This document shows, piece after piece, positions 54,150 to 63,060 of a DNA stretch of 64,000 nt. The notes beneath the pieces were generated by a model. It made no database searches and was not told the origin of the DNA. It saw only the letters and a list, made by a program, of their open reading frames with translations. The translations under genes were made by a program, and so were the position numbers. Numbering within the stretch: the first letter of the stretch is position 1; each line of letters opens with the position of its first letter. This stretch comes from Humidesulfovibrio mexicanus (GTDB lineage: Bacteria; Desulfobacterota; Desulfovibrionia; Desulfovibrionales; Desulfovibrionaceae). Location: the NCBI RefSeq assembly GCF_900188225.1, contig NZ_FZOC01000001.1, positions 682,596-746,595 on the forward strand, given 5' to 3'.

Positions 54150-54539
54150 CTACGCGCCCTTGGCCGTCTTGCGGCGGTCAAAGGCAATGTGGATGATGCC
54201 CAAGAGTTCCTCCATGGGATAGGGCTTGAGCAGATAATCCGAACCGCCGTGGGCGATCATTTCGGCGGCGATATCCACCGAGGCGTGGCCGGTGAGGATG
54301 ATGACCTCCAGGTCCGGGTCGATCTTCTTGAGCTCAAGCAGGGTCTGCTGGCCGCTCATGCCGGGCATTTTCACGTCCAGAAGCGCCACGTCGTGGGGCG
54401 TGCTCCGCAAGATCTCCACGGCGCGCTCGCCGCCCTCGGCCACGGTCACGGTCATGCCGTGGGCGGTCAAGAGCTTGCCCAGAGTGTTGCGGAAACGTTC
54501 CTCGTCATCCACCACAAGAACCTTGATCGTCTCGGACAT
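54150..54539 (-). CDS. Single-domain response regulator
   Basis: 129-aa receiver domain only. Acidic pocket Asp11-Asp12, phosphoacceptor Asp55 (ALLDVKMPG), Thr in ILTGHAS and the conserved Lys in LLKPY. There is no output domain, so it acts by protein interaction or as a phosphorelay step. AAGGAG precedes the ATG. Lies 98 bp after the histidine kinase gene, its likely partner. Confidence 0.93.
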   Translation of the reverse strand: MSETIKVLVVDDEERFRNTLGKLLTAHGMTVTVAEGGERAVEILRSTPHDVALLDVKMPGMSGQQTLLELKKIDPDLEVIILTGHASVDIAAEMIAHGGSDYLLKPYPMEELLGIIHIAFDRRKTAKGA

Positions 54540-54637
54540 GGGCGGCTCCTTGCATAAGCTGGAGAATCCGGCGAGGGAGAAGTGCGCGAAGGCCGGGATG
54601 CACTCCGGCCAACTCCTCTTCCCGCAACCATGCCACA

Positions 54638-56686
54638 TCAAGCCGACCCCGTCGAGGGGGGCGGGGGCGGATTCATTGCGGAATCTCCGGGCGCGGCAGG
54701 CCCCTGCCCTGGACCGTCCTGGCCGCAGGCCAAAGGGACGTTGATGCTGAAGGTGGTTCCCTGCCCTGGGGCGCTGGCCACATGGATGGTTCCGCCCAGG
54801 GTCTGCGTCACCAGATTGTACACGATGGACAGCCCCAACCCGCTGCCGCCCTTCTGGCGGTAGGTGGTGAAAAACGGCTCGAAAATCTTGGTCAAATGCT
54901 CCGGCACGATGCCCCGGCCATCGTCGGCGAAAATGAAGCGCATCCGGCCGTCCCCGCAGCTGGCGCTAATGCCGATGCGCCCGGCCTGGCCGGGGTCGAA
55001 GGCGTGTTGCAGGGCGTTCATCACCAGATTGCTCACAATCTGCGACCATACGCCCGGATAGGAATCCACCTCCACCTCTGGATCGCAGTCCAGGTCCACC
55101 ACTATGGCGGTCTTCTTCAAATGCGGCCTGAGCGACAGCAGCACCTGCTCCAGGTAGCCGCGCAAGAGGAACACGCGGCGCTCCTCGCTGGAGCGGTCCA
55201 CGGCGACCTGCTTGAAGCTGCGGATGAGGTCCGAGGCCCGGCGCAGGTTGGCCAGGATCATCTTGGCGGACTCGTCGCACAGGGCGAGGTAGTCGCCCAG
55301 CCCGGTGCGCTTCAGCGCCCCGGCGCGGAACTCGTCCAGAACGGTCTTCGTCTTGTCCTCCAGGTGGGAAGCGGCCGTGACGCCGATGCCCACCGGGGTG
55401 TTGATCTCGTGGGCGACGCCCGCCACCAGCGCGCCCAGCGAAGCCATCTTCTCCGACTGGATGAGGTGCCGCTGGGCCTGATTCAGGCGTTCCAGCGCGG
55501 CGCTCAGCTCGGCATTGGCCTGGGCCAGCTCGCGGGTGCGCCGCTCCACCCGCTCCTCCAGGAACTCGTTCAGGTGGCACACCTCGTTTTCATAGGCGTC
55601 GCGCTCGCGCTCGCGTTCCTGCAGCGCCTGGGCCATGGCGTCGAAGGCCTGGCCCAGCCGACCGATCTCGTCGCGCCCCCAGTCCAGTCCGGAGCGGGCG
55701 GACAGGTCGCCCGTCCGCAGGCGGGCCGCCGCGGCCACCAGTTCCTTGAGCCGCCGCACAACGGCCACCTCGCCAAGGGTCCAGGCGGCCGCCATGCACA
55801 GGCCTGCCGCCAGGCCAAGCAGCAGCAGGTTGCGGCGCACCACGCCCCGCGCCTGGGCCAGGGCCTCGTCCACGGGAACGCCCAGCCGGATCATCAGATA
55901 CGGAAAGGGCGCACCCTCGAAATGCAGCCTCGTGTACGCGTACAGCCGCAGCACGCCGTCCACCCCGGACTCGCGGAAGGCGCCCTCGTCCTTTGGCCCG
56001 CTCATGCGCGCCACCATGCGCGGCAGATCCGGCACCCACGTATATTTCTCGGTTTCCGGAAAACGGGTCAGGCGCATCCCCTTGGCGTCGGTCAGGGTGA
56101 ACACGGACCCGGCGGGCAGGGCAACCCGCTCGAACAGGGTACCAAAGTGCTGGAGATCGAAGGCGGCGAGCAGCACCCCAACCGGTGCGCCCCGGCCATT
56201 GGCCACGCTCTGGGCGAAATGCAGCACCACATGCCGGGTCTGCGGCAGCAGCGCATACTCGCCGGTGACAAAGCCGTCCGTCCTCAGGGCGGCCCGGTAG
56301 CATGGGCTGACAAGCAGGTCCGGCTCCGCTGGGGACGGATGCTCCGCCGGGGAACGGGCCAACACGTGGCCGCCAGCATCGGCCAGGGCCAGGGACACGT
56401 ACACCGGGTTCCTGGCCTGGATGTCGGCCAGCAGGGCCTGGGCCTTGGCCGGGGACAGGGTGCGCACCTCTGCCGTCTTGGCCAGGGTGGCCAGCAACAA
56501 ACGGGCGTCGTCCACAATGCGCCCGTGCTGGGCGGCCATGGCGCGCACCCGTTCCAGGGCGTCGCCTTCCGCGCGGCGGATGACGTTTTCCTCAAGCTCG
56601 CGGCCGGTAAGCAGCATGACGCCCATGGCTGGCAACGCCGCGGCGAGCATGAGGGCGAGCAGACGGGTGCGGATGGAGATGGTCAT
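54638..56686 (-). CDS. Membrane sensor histidine kinase (Cache-HAMP-HisKA-HATPase)
   Basis: 682-aa transmembrane kinase. Helices at about 8-26 and 286-308 bound a large periplasmic dCache-like sensor (30-280) with VYVSLALADAGGHVLARSP and VGVLLAAFDLQHFGTLF. HAMP about 309-360, a coiled coil, then the phosphoacceptor His426 (LVAGVAHEINTPVG) and an ATP-binding domain with NLVMNALQHAF, DDGRGI and GGSGLGLSIV. The proline-rich C-terminus is unusual. Partner regulator follows. A promoter-like site lies at 56745-56774. Confidence 0.94.
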   Translation of the reverse strand: MTISIRTRLLALMLAAALPAMGVMLLTGRELEENVIRRAEGDALERVRAMAAQHGRIVDDARLLLATLAKTAEVRTLSPAKAQALLADIQARNPVYVSLALADAGGHVLARSPAEHPSPAEPDLLVSPCYRAALRTDGFVTGEYALLPQTRHVVLHFAQSVANGRGAPVGVLLAAFDLQHFGTLFERVALPAGSVFTLTDAKGMRLTRFPETEKYTWVPDLPRMVARMSGPKDEGAFRESGVDGVLRLYAYTRLHFEGAPFPYLMIRLGVPVDEALAQARGVVRRNLLLLGLAAGLCMAAAWTLGEVAVVRRLKELVAAAARLRTGDLSARSGLDWGRDEIGRLGQAFDAMAQALQERERERDAYENEVCHLNEFLEERVERRTRELAQANAELSAALERLNQAQRHLIQSEKMASLGALVAGVAHEINTPVGIGVTAASHLEDKTKTVLDEFRAGALKRTGLGDYLALCDESAKMILANLRRASDLIRSFKQVAVDRSSEERRVFLLRGYLEQVLLSLRPHLKKTAIVVDLDCDPEVEVDSYPGVWSQIVSNLVMNALQHAFDPGQAGRIGISASCGDGRMRFIFADDGRGIVPEHLTKIFEPFFTTYRQKGGSGLGLSIVYNLVTQTLGGTIHVASAPGQGTTFSINVPLACGQDGPGQGPAAPGDSAMNPPPPPSTGSA

Positions 56687-56744
56687 GAGGCGCCTCCATA
56701 AGGACGCGCGGTCCCCGGACGGATGGCCTGTATCCCATTTTGAA

Positions 56745-56774
56745 CATTTAGCGCGCGGACGGCGGGGGAGTCAA
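56745..56774 (-). promoter_or_regulatory. Possible promoter of the histidine kinase gene
   Basis: Minus strand: TTGACT (56774-56769), 18-bp spacer, TAAATG (56750-56745), about 60 bp before the start, in the only AT-rich patch of the gap. Confidence 0.45.
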
Positions 56775-56839
56775 GAAACGGCTGGCGGAGGGCAGGTCCC
56801 GGGCGGCGCGCCCCGGCCATGGGGAACGGGGCGGAGAGT

Positions 56840-57640
56840 CTATGCGCGGACGCGCTCCACGGCCTCCCGCAAGTGGGAAAGCCAAATCTCGGCCAGGGCG
56901 GGATGTTCGCCCGCGCCCTTCAGGTGGGTCTCGCAGATGAAGCCCGCCCGGGTGAGCGCGCCGCGCCAGGAATGTCCGCCCTCCCCGGCCATGTCGCGGG
57001 TGGCGTGCACCCCGCGCGCGAACAACAACGGCAAAAGATGGACCTTCCGCGCTCCCAGGGCGCGCAGCTCGTCCACCTTGGCGGCGAGGCCGGGTTCGGC
57101 CTCCAGCGCGCCGATAAGCACCGACGGATCCAGAGCGCGCAGTTCGTCGGCCAGGTCCTGGTACACGGAATTGGCGTTGCCGCGCGTGCCATGCCCCATA
57201 AGCAGCACGACCTCGCCCTTGGCGCGCGGGCTGGGCAGCACGGAGAGCAGGGCGCGGGCGGCGCGGCGCACATCCTCGGCGTTGCCCAGCAGCGGCCGCC
57301 CAAGCTCGATGCGCTCGAACCCGTCCGGCCCGCCGCGCATGGAGGCCACCAGACGCTGCAAGCCCAGAAACTCGTCGCCGGGCACAACGTGCAGGGACTG
57401 CACGGCCAGGCGCCGCACGCCCTCGCGCACAAGCTGCCGCAGCACCTCCCCGGGCGAACGTCCCTGGCGGGAGTGCGCACCTTTATGGCGGCGCACCGTG
57501 CCGGAGGTGAACGCCGTCTCCACGCGCCAGTCCGGGTACAGCTCCTGCGCGCACGCGCGCATGACGCCGAGGGAGTCCTCCGCGCCAGGCAAACGGGAGC
57601 CGAATGCTGCAAGAAGAATGGCGTTGTGCGTGGTCGGCAT
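56840..57640 (-). CDS. cbiK: Sirohydrochlorin cobaltochelatase CbiK (cytoplasmic form)
   Basis: Inserts Co2+ into (precorrin-2-derived) sirohydrochlorin, the committing step of anaerobic cobalamin synthesis. 266 aa with the class II chelatase pattern: ILLAAFGSRLPGAEDSLG at the N-terminus, QSLHVVPGDEF (metal-site His), LLMGHGTRGNANSVYQDL and HLLPLLFARGVHATRDM (second His). No signal peptide, so it corresponds to the cytoplasmic rather than the periplasmic CbiK of Desulfovibrio. The start has no clear ribosome site. It lies 89 bp after the Mrp gene. Confidence 0.9.
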   Translation of the reverse strand: MPTTHNAILLAAFGSRLPGAEDSLGVMRACAQELYPDWRVETAFTSGTVRRHKGAHSRQGRSPGEVLRQLVREGVRRLAVQSLHVVPGDEFLGLQRLVASMRGGPDGFERIELGRPLLGNAEDVRRAARALLSVLPSPRAKGEVVLLMGHGTRGNANSVYQDLADELRALDPSVLIGALEAEPGLAAKVDELRALGARKVHLLPLLFARGVHATRDMAGEGGHSWRGALTRAGFICETHLKGAGEHPALAEIWLSHLREAVERVRA

Positions 57641-57729
57641 GGCGGCGATGCGGCGGAGGGCCTTCCGGTCCGGGCCGCTGGCGGGGGGCTTGGCGTCCAG
57701 CCCTCCCCCGCCCGCGGGCACGGGGCCGA

Positions 57730-58605
57730 CTAGCCCAGGGCCAGAATGGGCTCCACGACCTTCTTGAAGGCCAGGGCCGTTGCCGATTCGGCCTGCACCT
57801 TCATGAGCGCGAAGCCCTCGTCGCCGCTGCGCACCACTTCCGGGTCCATGGGGATGCGTCCCAGGAAGTTCACGCCCATCTCCTTTGCCAGGGCTTCGCC
57901 GCCGCCGGAGTTGAAGATGTTGTGCACGGCCTTGCAGCTGGGGCACACAAAGCCGCTCATGTTCTCCACTATGCCCAGGATGGGATTGCCCAACTGGCGG
58001 CAGAAGGTCACGCTGCGGCGCACATCGTCAACGGCCACGCCCTGCGGGGTGGTGACGATGACGGCGTGGGCCTGCGGGCCGAAGGTCTGGAGCGCGGTCA
58101 AGGGCTCGTCTCCGGTGCCGGGGGGGCAGTCGGTCACAAGGTAGTCCAGGTCGCCCCAGGACACGTCGCGCACGAACTGCTTGATGAGCCCGAGCTTCAT
58201 GGGGCCGCGCCAGATGACGGCGGTGTCCTTGTCCGGGATCAGGAACCCCAGGGACATGACCCACAGGTTCTTGCTGTAGGGCACGGGCTCCATGTGGTCG
58301 GGTTCGATGTGGGGCTTGGCGTCCTGCAGGGACAGCAGCCGGGGAATGCTTGGGCCGTGGATGTCCACGTCGAGCAGGCCCACCTGCTTGCCCGCCTGGG
58401 CCAGCGCCATGGCGATGTTGGCCGAAACCGTGCTCTTGCCGACGCCGCCTTTGCCGGAAAGCACCACGATCTTGTGCTTGATGCGCCCCAGGGTCTTGAC
58501 GATCCGCTCGTCCTCGGGCTTGCCCCCGCAGGTCTTGGGGTTCTGCCCGGAGGAACAGCCGCCGTCCTTGGTGGCGGAGGAACAACTCTTACATGCCTCG
58601 CTCAT
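57730..58605 (-). CDS. Mrp/NBP35-family ATP-binding Fe-S cluster carrier
   Basis: P-loop ATPase that holds and delivers Fe-S clusters, 291 aa. An N-terminal cysteine group (CKSCSS, CSSG, CGG) precedes the deviant Walker A VLSGKGGVGKST, with DVDIHGPSIPRLL and the C-terminal CPSC (bridging cluster site). The second ATG (58605) is chosen since AAGGAG lies exactly 6 nt before it and abuts the first ATG. Likely serves the many Fe-S proteins of an anaerobe; adjacency to the hyp genes may mean use in hydrogenase assembly. Confidence 0.92.
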   Translation of the reverse strand: MSEACKSCSSATKDGGCSSGQNPKTCGGKPEDERIVKTLGRIKHKIVVLSGKGGVGKSTVSANIAMALAQAGKQVGLLDVDIHGPSIPRLLSLQDAKPHIEPDHMEPVPYSKNLWVMSLGFLIPDKDTAVIWRGPMKLGLIKQFVRDVSWGDLDYLVTDCPPGTGDEPLTALQTFGPQAHAVIVTTPQGVAVDDVRRSVTFCRQLGNPILGIVENMSGFVCPSCKAVHNIFNSGGGEALAKEMGVNFLGRIPMDPEVVRSGDEGFALMKVQAESATALAFKKVVEPILALG

Positions 58606-58699
58606 GGTCATCTCCTTAGAACGCCGGATTCCCCGGCGGAATAATCGCGGCCAAAGTCGGCCGGGTGGCTTTCGCCCCAGAATAGCCCGAACGCGGGCG

Positions 58700-59134
58700 T
58701 CAAGACCGCACGTTGGAATTGCAACGCCAGGGGCAATGCAGGTTGATGAAGTTCACCACCTCGGCCCCCTGCTCGATACGTTGCGATTCGGCGCAATCCA
58801 ATGCGACTTTCAACTCCGCCACCGGGGAAAACCCGGCATCGGCAAGCCACGCCCGCGCGGCGTCCCGACCAGAGCCCGGCAGCGCCGGGTCCAGCGCGGC
58901 CAGCACCAGCGCCCCGGCCCCGGCATAGGGACCATACGCCGCGGCGGCGTCCTCATCAGCGCGCAACGGGCGCGAGAGCACCACCAGGGCATACTGCCTG
59001 CGGTAGCTGGCACGCCATTGGTTCTTCGCCATGCCGAACGCTGTCTTGACATAGCGCATCAAGAAACGGCGCAATCCAGCCTCGCTTGCGCCGGTGACCA
59101 GCACGGCGAGCTTGGGATGCGCGGCCTGGGGCAT
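58700..59134 (-). CDS. Unknown protein, third gene of the hypA-hypB cluster
   Basis: 144-aa protein I cannot place. It looks soluble: beta-rich start (PKLAVLVTGASEAGL), basic middle (KNQWRASYRRQYALVVLSRP), an Ala-rich acidic stretch, and a C-terminal part with cysteines (CAES, INLHCPWRC). GGAGG precedes ATG 59134, and it starts 11 bp after the hypB stop, so co-expression with the nickel insertion genes is likely. The C-terminal CPWRC with His could bind a metal. A role in hydrogenase maturation is a guess from position. Confidence 0.7.
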   Translation of the reverse strand: MPQAAHPKLAVLVTGASEAGLRRFLMRYVKTAFGMAKNQWRASYRRQYALVVLSRPLRADEDAAAAYGPYAGAGALVLAALDPALPGSGRDAARAWLADAGFSPVAELKVALDCAESQRIEQGAEVVNFINLHCPWRCNSNVRS

Positions 59135-59145
59135 AAGGACGCCTC

Positions 59146-59808
59146 CTAGCCCTTCTTGGCGGCCCGTGCGCGGCGCAGCCAATCGTACCAGGCGGCCAGG
59201 CCCTCGCCCTTGCGCGCGGCCACGGGGAATATCTCGATGTCCTTGTTGAGCTTGCGGGCGTGGGCGCTGGCGGTCTCCAGGCTGAACTCCACATAGGGCA
59301 GCAGGTCTATCTTGTTCAGCAGCATGGCCGAGGACAGATGGAACATCAGGGGATATTTTTCGGGCTTGTCGTCGCCCTCGGTGACGGAGAGGATGGTGAT
59401 CTTGTGGTCCTCGCCCAGCAGGAATTCCGCCGGGCAGACCAGGTTGCCCACGTTCTCGATGAACAGGATGTCCAGGCCCTCCATGTCCAACTCGGCAATG
59501 GCGTCCTCGATCATGGAGCTGTCCAGATGGCAGCCGCCCTCGGTGTTCACCTGCACGGCCTGGGCGCCGGTGGCGGCCACGCGGCGGGCGTCGTTGTCGG
59601 TCTGCAGGTCGCCCTCGATGACGGCCATCTTGAACTCGCCCTTGAGGTCGGCCAGGGTGCGCTCAAGCAGCGAGGTCTTGCCCGCGCCGGGGCTGCTCAT
59701 GAGATTCAGGCACAAAATGCCCTTGTCCGCGAAGAATTCCTTAAGCTTGCCGGCCCGGCGCTCGTTGGCCTCCATGACGTTGCGGACGATGGTGACGGTC
59801 TTGCCCAT
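59146..59808 (-). CDS. hypB: Hydrogenase/urease nickel incorporation GTPase HypB
   Basis: GTPase that drives Ni insertion into NiFe hydrogenase, 220 aa. P-loop SSPGAGKTSLLE, VIEGDLQTDNDA, metal-site Cys93-His94 (GGCHLDSSMI) with Cys125 (VGNLVCPAEF), and the G4-like motif NKIDLL. It has neither the N-terminal CxxCGC high-affinity site nor a histidine-rich stretch, so it should not store nickel. 3 bp after hypA. Confidence 0.95.
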   Translation of the reverse strand: MGKTVTIVRNVMEANERRAGKLKEFFADKGILCLNLMSSPGAGKTSLLERTLADLKGEFKMAVIEGDLQTDNDARRVAATGAQAVQVNTEGGCHLDSSMIEDAIAELDMEGLDILFIENVGNLVCPAEFLLGEDHKITILSVTEGDDKPEKYPLMFHLSSAMLLNKIDLLPYVEFSLETASAHARKLNKDIEIFPVAARKGEGLAAWYDWLRRARAAKKG

Positions 59809-59811
59809 GTC

Positions 59812-60198
59812 TTATGCTCCCGTTGCGGCCGCGCCATCCGTTTCATCGGGTATGTCGGCCTCGATTTCGTCTATGTAGAGTTCCTTGCCGCTGGTGACGG
59901 TGTGGCCCAGTATCTCGCCGCAGGCGGGACAGGGCATGTAGCGGCCGTCCTCGGGCTCGAAAGCCGTGCCGCACGATCCGCACACCACCTTGAGCGGTGC
60001 GTCCACGATGTCCAGCGCGACGCCCTTCAGGTCGCCCTCCTGGGTCATGCATTCCCAGCCAAAGGCCAGCGCGTCGGTAACAGCGCCGGAAAGCGCGCCG
60101 TTGACCACCCGCACGCGCACGATGCGGCGCATGTCGTGCTTGTCGCGCTCCTCCCGGATAATGGTAAGCATGCTCTCGATGAGCGATAATTCGTGCAT
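59812..60198 (-). CDS. hypA: Hydrogenase nickel incorporation protein HypA
   Basis: Nickel metallochaperone, 128 aa. The N-terminal MHE (His2 is the nickel ligand) and zinc site Cys73-x2-Cys76 with Cys90-x2-Cys93 are intact. An acidic C-terminal tail follows. First gene of hypA-hypB-unknown. A 13-bp palindrome (60265-60277) lies 67 bp upstream. Confidence 0.94.
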   Translation of the reverse strand: MHELSLIESMLTIIREERDKHDMRRIVRVRVVNGALSGAVTDALAFGWECMTQEGDLKGVALDIVDAPLKVVCGSCGTAFEPEDGRYMPCPACGEILGHTVTSGKELYIDEIEADIPDETDGAAATGA

Positions 60199-60264
60199 GG
60201 TTAGCGGGCATACTCCAAAAGTCCGGGTGGGGCAAGAGCGTGCCGGCGGCCCGCAAACACAGTA

Positions 60265-60277
60265 CGCACATTGTGCG
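60265..60277. promoter_or_regulatory. Palindrome upstream of hypA
   Basis: CGCACA-T-TGTGCG, perfect 6-bp arms, in the 260-bp divergent gap between hypA and the GlcG/HbpS gene. Could be an operator for either gene. Confidence 0.35.
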
Positions 60278-60393
60278 CACTCCAAGCGCAACGCATCACC
60301 CCAGCAAATGGCGTATTCAAAAAAGCGACAACACAGGACAGCTCTTTTGCACAATCCAAAAGAGAAAATGCTGCGTGTCATACGACATGCCTA

Positions 60394-60422
60394 TTGACGG
60401 AGCACTGCTGCTGGCGTACTGA
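60394..60422 (+). promoter_or_regulatory. Possible promoter of the GlcG/HbpS-like gene
   Basis: TTGACG (60394-60399), 17-bp spacer, TACTGA (60417-60422); good -35, poor -10, 37 bp before the start. Confidence 0.35.
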
Positions 60423-60458
60423 AAAAACATCGATAAACCTCTTTGCAAGGAGCAGCAC

Positions 60459-60959
60459 ATGAACACTCTGCGCATCCGCATCGCGACGATTCTGTGCATT
60501 TTGGCCTTCACTGCGTCCGCAGCACTGGCGGGAGGACCCCAAAAGACTCTGCCGGGAGACCTGAGCCTGACGCAGGCCCAGGCCGTGCTGGCCGCCGCCC
60601 AGGCCAAGGCTTTGGCCATCAAGGTGCCCATGAACATCGCCGTGGTGGATGCGGGCGGCAACCTCAAGGCCTTTGCCCGCATGGACGACGCCTTCATCGG
60701 CAGCATCGACATCGCCACGAGAAAGGCCACCACGGCGCGCTTCTTCAACATGAGCACGCGCGCCCTGGGCGCTGCTGCCCAGCCCGGCCAGCCGCTTTTC
60801 GGCATCGAGGCCACCAACGGCGGTTTGGTGATCTTCGCCGGGGGCGTGCTGCTGGTGGACAAGCACAATGTGATCGTTGGGGCGGTGGGCGTCAGCGGCG
60901 GCAGCGTGGACGAGGACGAGAGCGTGGCCCTGGCCGGGGCTGCGGCCATCGCCAAGTAG
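60459..60959 (+). CDS. Secreted GlcG/HbpS-family protein (DUF336)
   Basis: 166-aa exported protein: signal peptide of about 25 residues (ILCILAFTASAALAGG), then one GlcG/HbpS domain (LTQAQAVLAAAQAKA, MNIAVVDAGGNLKAFARMDDA, GVLLVDKHNVIVGAVGVSGG). HbpS of Streptomyces binds heme and helps sense oxidative stress; other members have unknown cofactors. AAGGAG precedes the ATG. Monocistronic with its own terminator. Confidence 0.88.
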   Translation: MNTLRIRIATILCILAFTASAALAGGPQKTLPGDLSLTQAQAVLAAAQAKALAIKVPMNIAVVDAGGNLKAFARMDDAFIGSIDIATRKATTARFFNMSTRALGAAAQPGQPLFGIEATNGGLVIFAGGVLLVDKHNVIVGAVGVSGGSVDEDESVALAGAAAIAK

Positions 60960-60990
60960 GCGCGGACAACGCGCCCTCGGTTCAGACAGG

Positions 60991-61020
60991 AACGGCCCGG
61001 TGGAGACGCCGGGCCGTTTT
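60991..61020 (+). terminator. Terminator of the GlcG/HbpS-like gene
   Basis: 10-bp stem AACGGCCCGG / CCGGGCCGTT with an 8-nt loop, ending in TTTT. The last base overlaps the stop of the opposing LysR gene. Confidence 0.8.
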
Positions 61021-61931
61021 CACGCCCTCATATGGGCGGAGGCAAGAGGCTGTTCCAGCCCCCAAACAGCGCGCAGGGCGGCAAGCACCGCCCGCATGGC
61101 CGGGTCGGACTCGCGGTCGCGCCGGTAGAGGAAATAGGCGTTCATGGGCAGGCTGTCGCCCCGCCAGACAAAGGCCTCTCCCGCCCCCTCGCAGCGCGCG
61201 CCCTCGTCCTCGCGCATGATGCCGAGCCCGGCCCCGCTCTGCACCAGGGCGCGGATGGTGCCCTCGTAGTCGGTGACCGCCACCTTGGAAAGCCTGCACT
61301 CATAGGGCGCTATCCAGCGCTGCACCGAGGCGTGGCAGGGCAGCGCGTCCGAATACCAGACCCAGGGCTCGCGCGCCAAGTCGGCCCAGGTGGCGCCCGC
61401 AAGCCGCTCGCGCCAAGCCAGCGGCCCGATCACCACCAGGCGGAAAGAACACAAGGGCACGGCTTCCAGGCCCTGCGGCGGTGCTTCCCCGTAGACGAAG
61501 CCGCCGTCCAGGCTTCCGGCGCGCACCTCCTCGGCAATAAAATGGCTCATGTTCTGCGGCAGGTGCACGCCCAGGGCCGGGTGCTCCGCGCGCAAAACCG
61601 ACAAAAGCTCCCGCACGCGCAGGAACTCCGCATCGGTGTTCAGCGCTATTTTGAGCTCCCCATCGAGCTGTTGCCGCAGCGAGCGCGCCGCGCGGGTGAG
61701 TTCCTCCGCCTGCTCCAACACGGACTGCGCGCGCGCCAGCAGGGCCTGGCCCTGGGGGGTAAGGCCCATGCCCCGGGCCGACCGCGTGAAGAGCGCCACG
61801 CCAAGCTCGTCCTCCAGAGCCTTGATGTGCGCGGACACGGCGGGCTGGCTCACGTGCAGCCCCTCGGCCGCGCGGGTCAGGTGCCCTGCCCTGGCCACGG
61901 CCACGAAGGTGCGCAGCTGGTACAGCTCCAT
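61020..61931 (-). CDS. LysR-family transcriptional regulator (tandem copy 2)
   Basis: 303-aa LTTR. N-terminal winged helix (MELYQLRTFVAVARAGHLTR, VSQPAVSAHIKALEDELG) and a C-terminal ligand-binding domain. Related along its length to the upstream copy, including PWVWYSD and SKVAVTD. GGAGG of its ribosome site lies in the last codons of the upstream gene, 2 bp apart, so both are translated from one mRNA. Target genes and ligand unknown. Confidence 0.92.
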   Translation of the reverse strand: MELYQLRTFVAVARAGHLTRAAEGLHVSQPAVSAHIKALEDELGVALFTRSARGMGLTPQGQALLARAQSVLEQAEELTRAARSLRQQLDGELKIALNTDAEFLRVRELLSVLRAEHPALGVHLPQNMSHFIAEEVRAGSLDGGFVYGEAPPQGLEAVPLCSFRLVVIGPLAWRERLAGATWADLAREPWVWYSDALPCHASVQRWIAPYECRLSKVAVTDYEGTIRALVQSGAGLGIMREDEGARCEGAGEAFVWRGDSLPMNAYFLYRRDRESDPAMRAVLAALRAVWGLEQPLASAHMRA

Positions 61932-61933
61932 GG

Positions 61934-62872
61934 CTAGCGGACCTCCGCCGGGATCAGGTCCGGGGCCGAAGCCGGATCCAAGCCCCAGACCTCGCCCAGG
62001 GCGGCCAGCACGGCGCACAGGGCGGGGTCTTCCGCGCGGTCCTTGCGGTACAGGAAACAGATGTCGATGGGCAGCCCCTCCAGGCTGCGCAGAATGCCCA
62101 CCTCGCCCTCGCGCTCCCAGGCCTCGGCCTCATGCCGCCCCAGCAGGCCCAGCCCCGCGCCGTCGGCCACCAGGGCCTTCAAGGTGCTCTCGGCATCGGT
62201 GACGGCAACCTTGCTGATGCGCTGCGCCAGCGGCCCCAGACGCCGCAAGAGCAGCGGGCGGCAGGGACAGTTGTCCGAGTACCACACCCAGGGTTCCTCC
62301 GCCGCGTCCTCCCAGGTGCAGTCCGCAAGCCTGGCGGCCCAGGACGGCGGGCACACCACGTGCAGGGTGGTGGACGCCAGGCGCAGGCCGGTGAGTTCCT
62401 CGGCCTGCTGGCCGACCAGGGCCTCGCCGATGTAGGCGAAACCGCCGTCCAGCCGCCGCAGGCGCACCTCCTCCACGATGAGCTTGCTCATGCTCTGGGC
62501 GAGGTGCACGGCCAAGTCCGGGTGCGCCGCGCGCAGCAGGGAAAGCAGCCCGCGCACGCGCAGCAACTCGGGGTCGGTGTTCAGCGCGAGCTTGAGCTCC
62601 CCGGTGAGGGTCTGGCGCAGGGAGCGCGCACGGGCGAGCAGTTCGCCCACGCTCTGGAGCGCGGCCTCGGCCTGGGGGCGCAGGGCCTGGCCCTCGGAGG
62701 TCAGGCTCATGCCGCGCGGCCCCCTGGAGAAGAGCGGCACGCCGAGTTCCTCCTCCAGGGCCTTGATGTGCGCGGACACGGCTGGCTGGCTGATGAACAG
62801 GCGTTCGGCCGCGCGGGTCAGGTGGCCCGCCTCGGCGACGGCCACGAACGTGCGCAACTGATACAGCTCCAT
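61934..62872 (-). CDS. LysR-family transcriptional regulator (tandem copy 1)
   Basis: 312-aa LTTR, paralogue of the following gene: almost identical helix-turn-helix (FISQPAVSAHIKALEEELG) and a more divergent effector domain (MSKLIVEEVRLRRLDGGF; PWVWYSDNCPC). ATG 62872 has GGAGG 6 nt upstream. Near-identical reading heads suggest overlapping DNA sites with different signals. The neighbouring genes do not reveal the regulated pathway. Confidence 0.92.
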   Translation of the reverse strand: MELYQLRTFVAVAEAGHLTRAAERLFISQPAVSAHIKALEEELGVPLFSRGPRGMSLTSEGQALRPQAEAALQSVGELLARARSLRQTLTGELKLALNTDPELLRVRGLLSLLRAAHPDLAVHLAQSMSKLIVEEVRLRRLDGGFAYIGEALVGQQAEELTGLRLASTTLHVVCPPSWAARLADCTWEDAAEEPWVWYSDNCPCRPLLLRRLGPLAQRISKVAVTDAESTLKALVADGAGLGLLGRHEAEAWEREGEVGILRSLEGLPIDICFLYRKDRAEDPALCAVLAALGEVWGLDPASAPDLIPAEVR

Positions 62873-63060
62873 GCCAGCCTCCGGCACTCGGTCTATCTGA
62901 AGATGCTTCGCGCGGGGCATCACGATTCCTGAACCCTTGGTTCAGGCATTGCGATTGGACCCGGCCCGGCCTGCGCTGCTAGTCCTTCTCCACGGGCCGG
63001 GGGCATCATGCCAAAACGGACCCGCAGCGTCCAGAACGCAAACACCCGATGGAGGACGCC

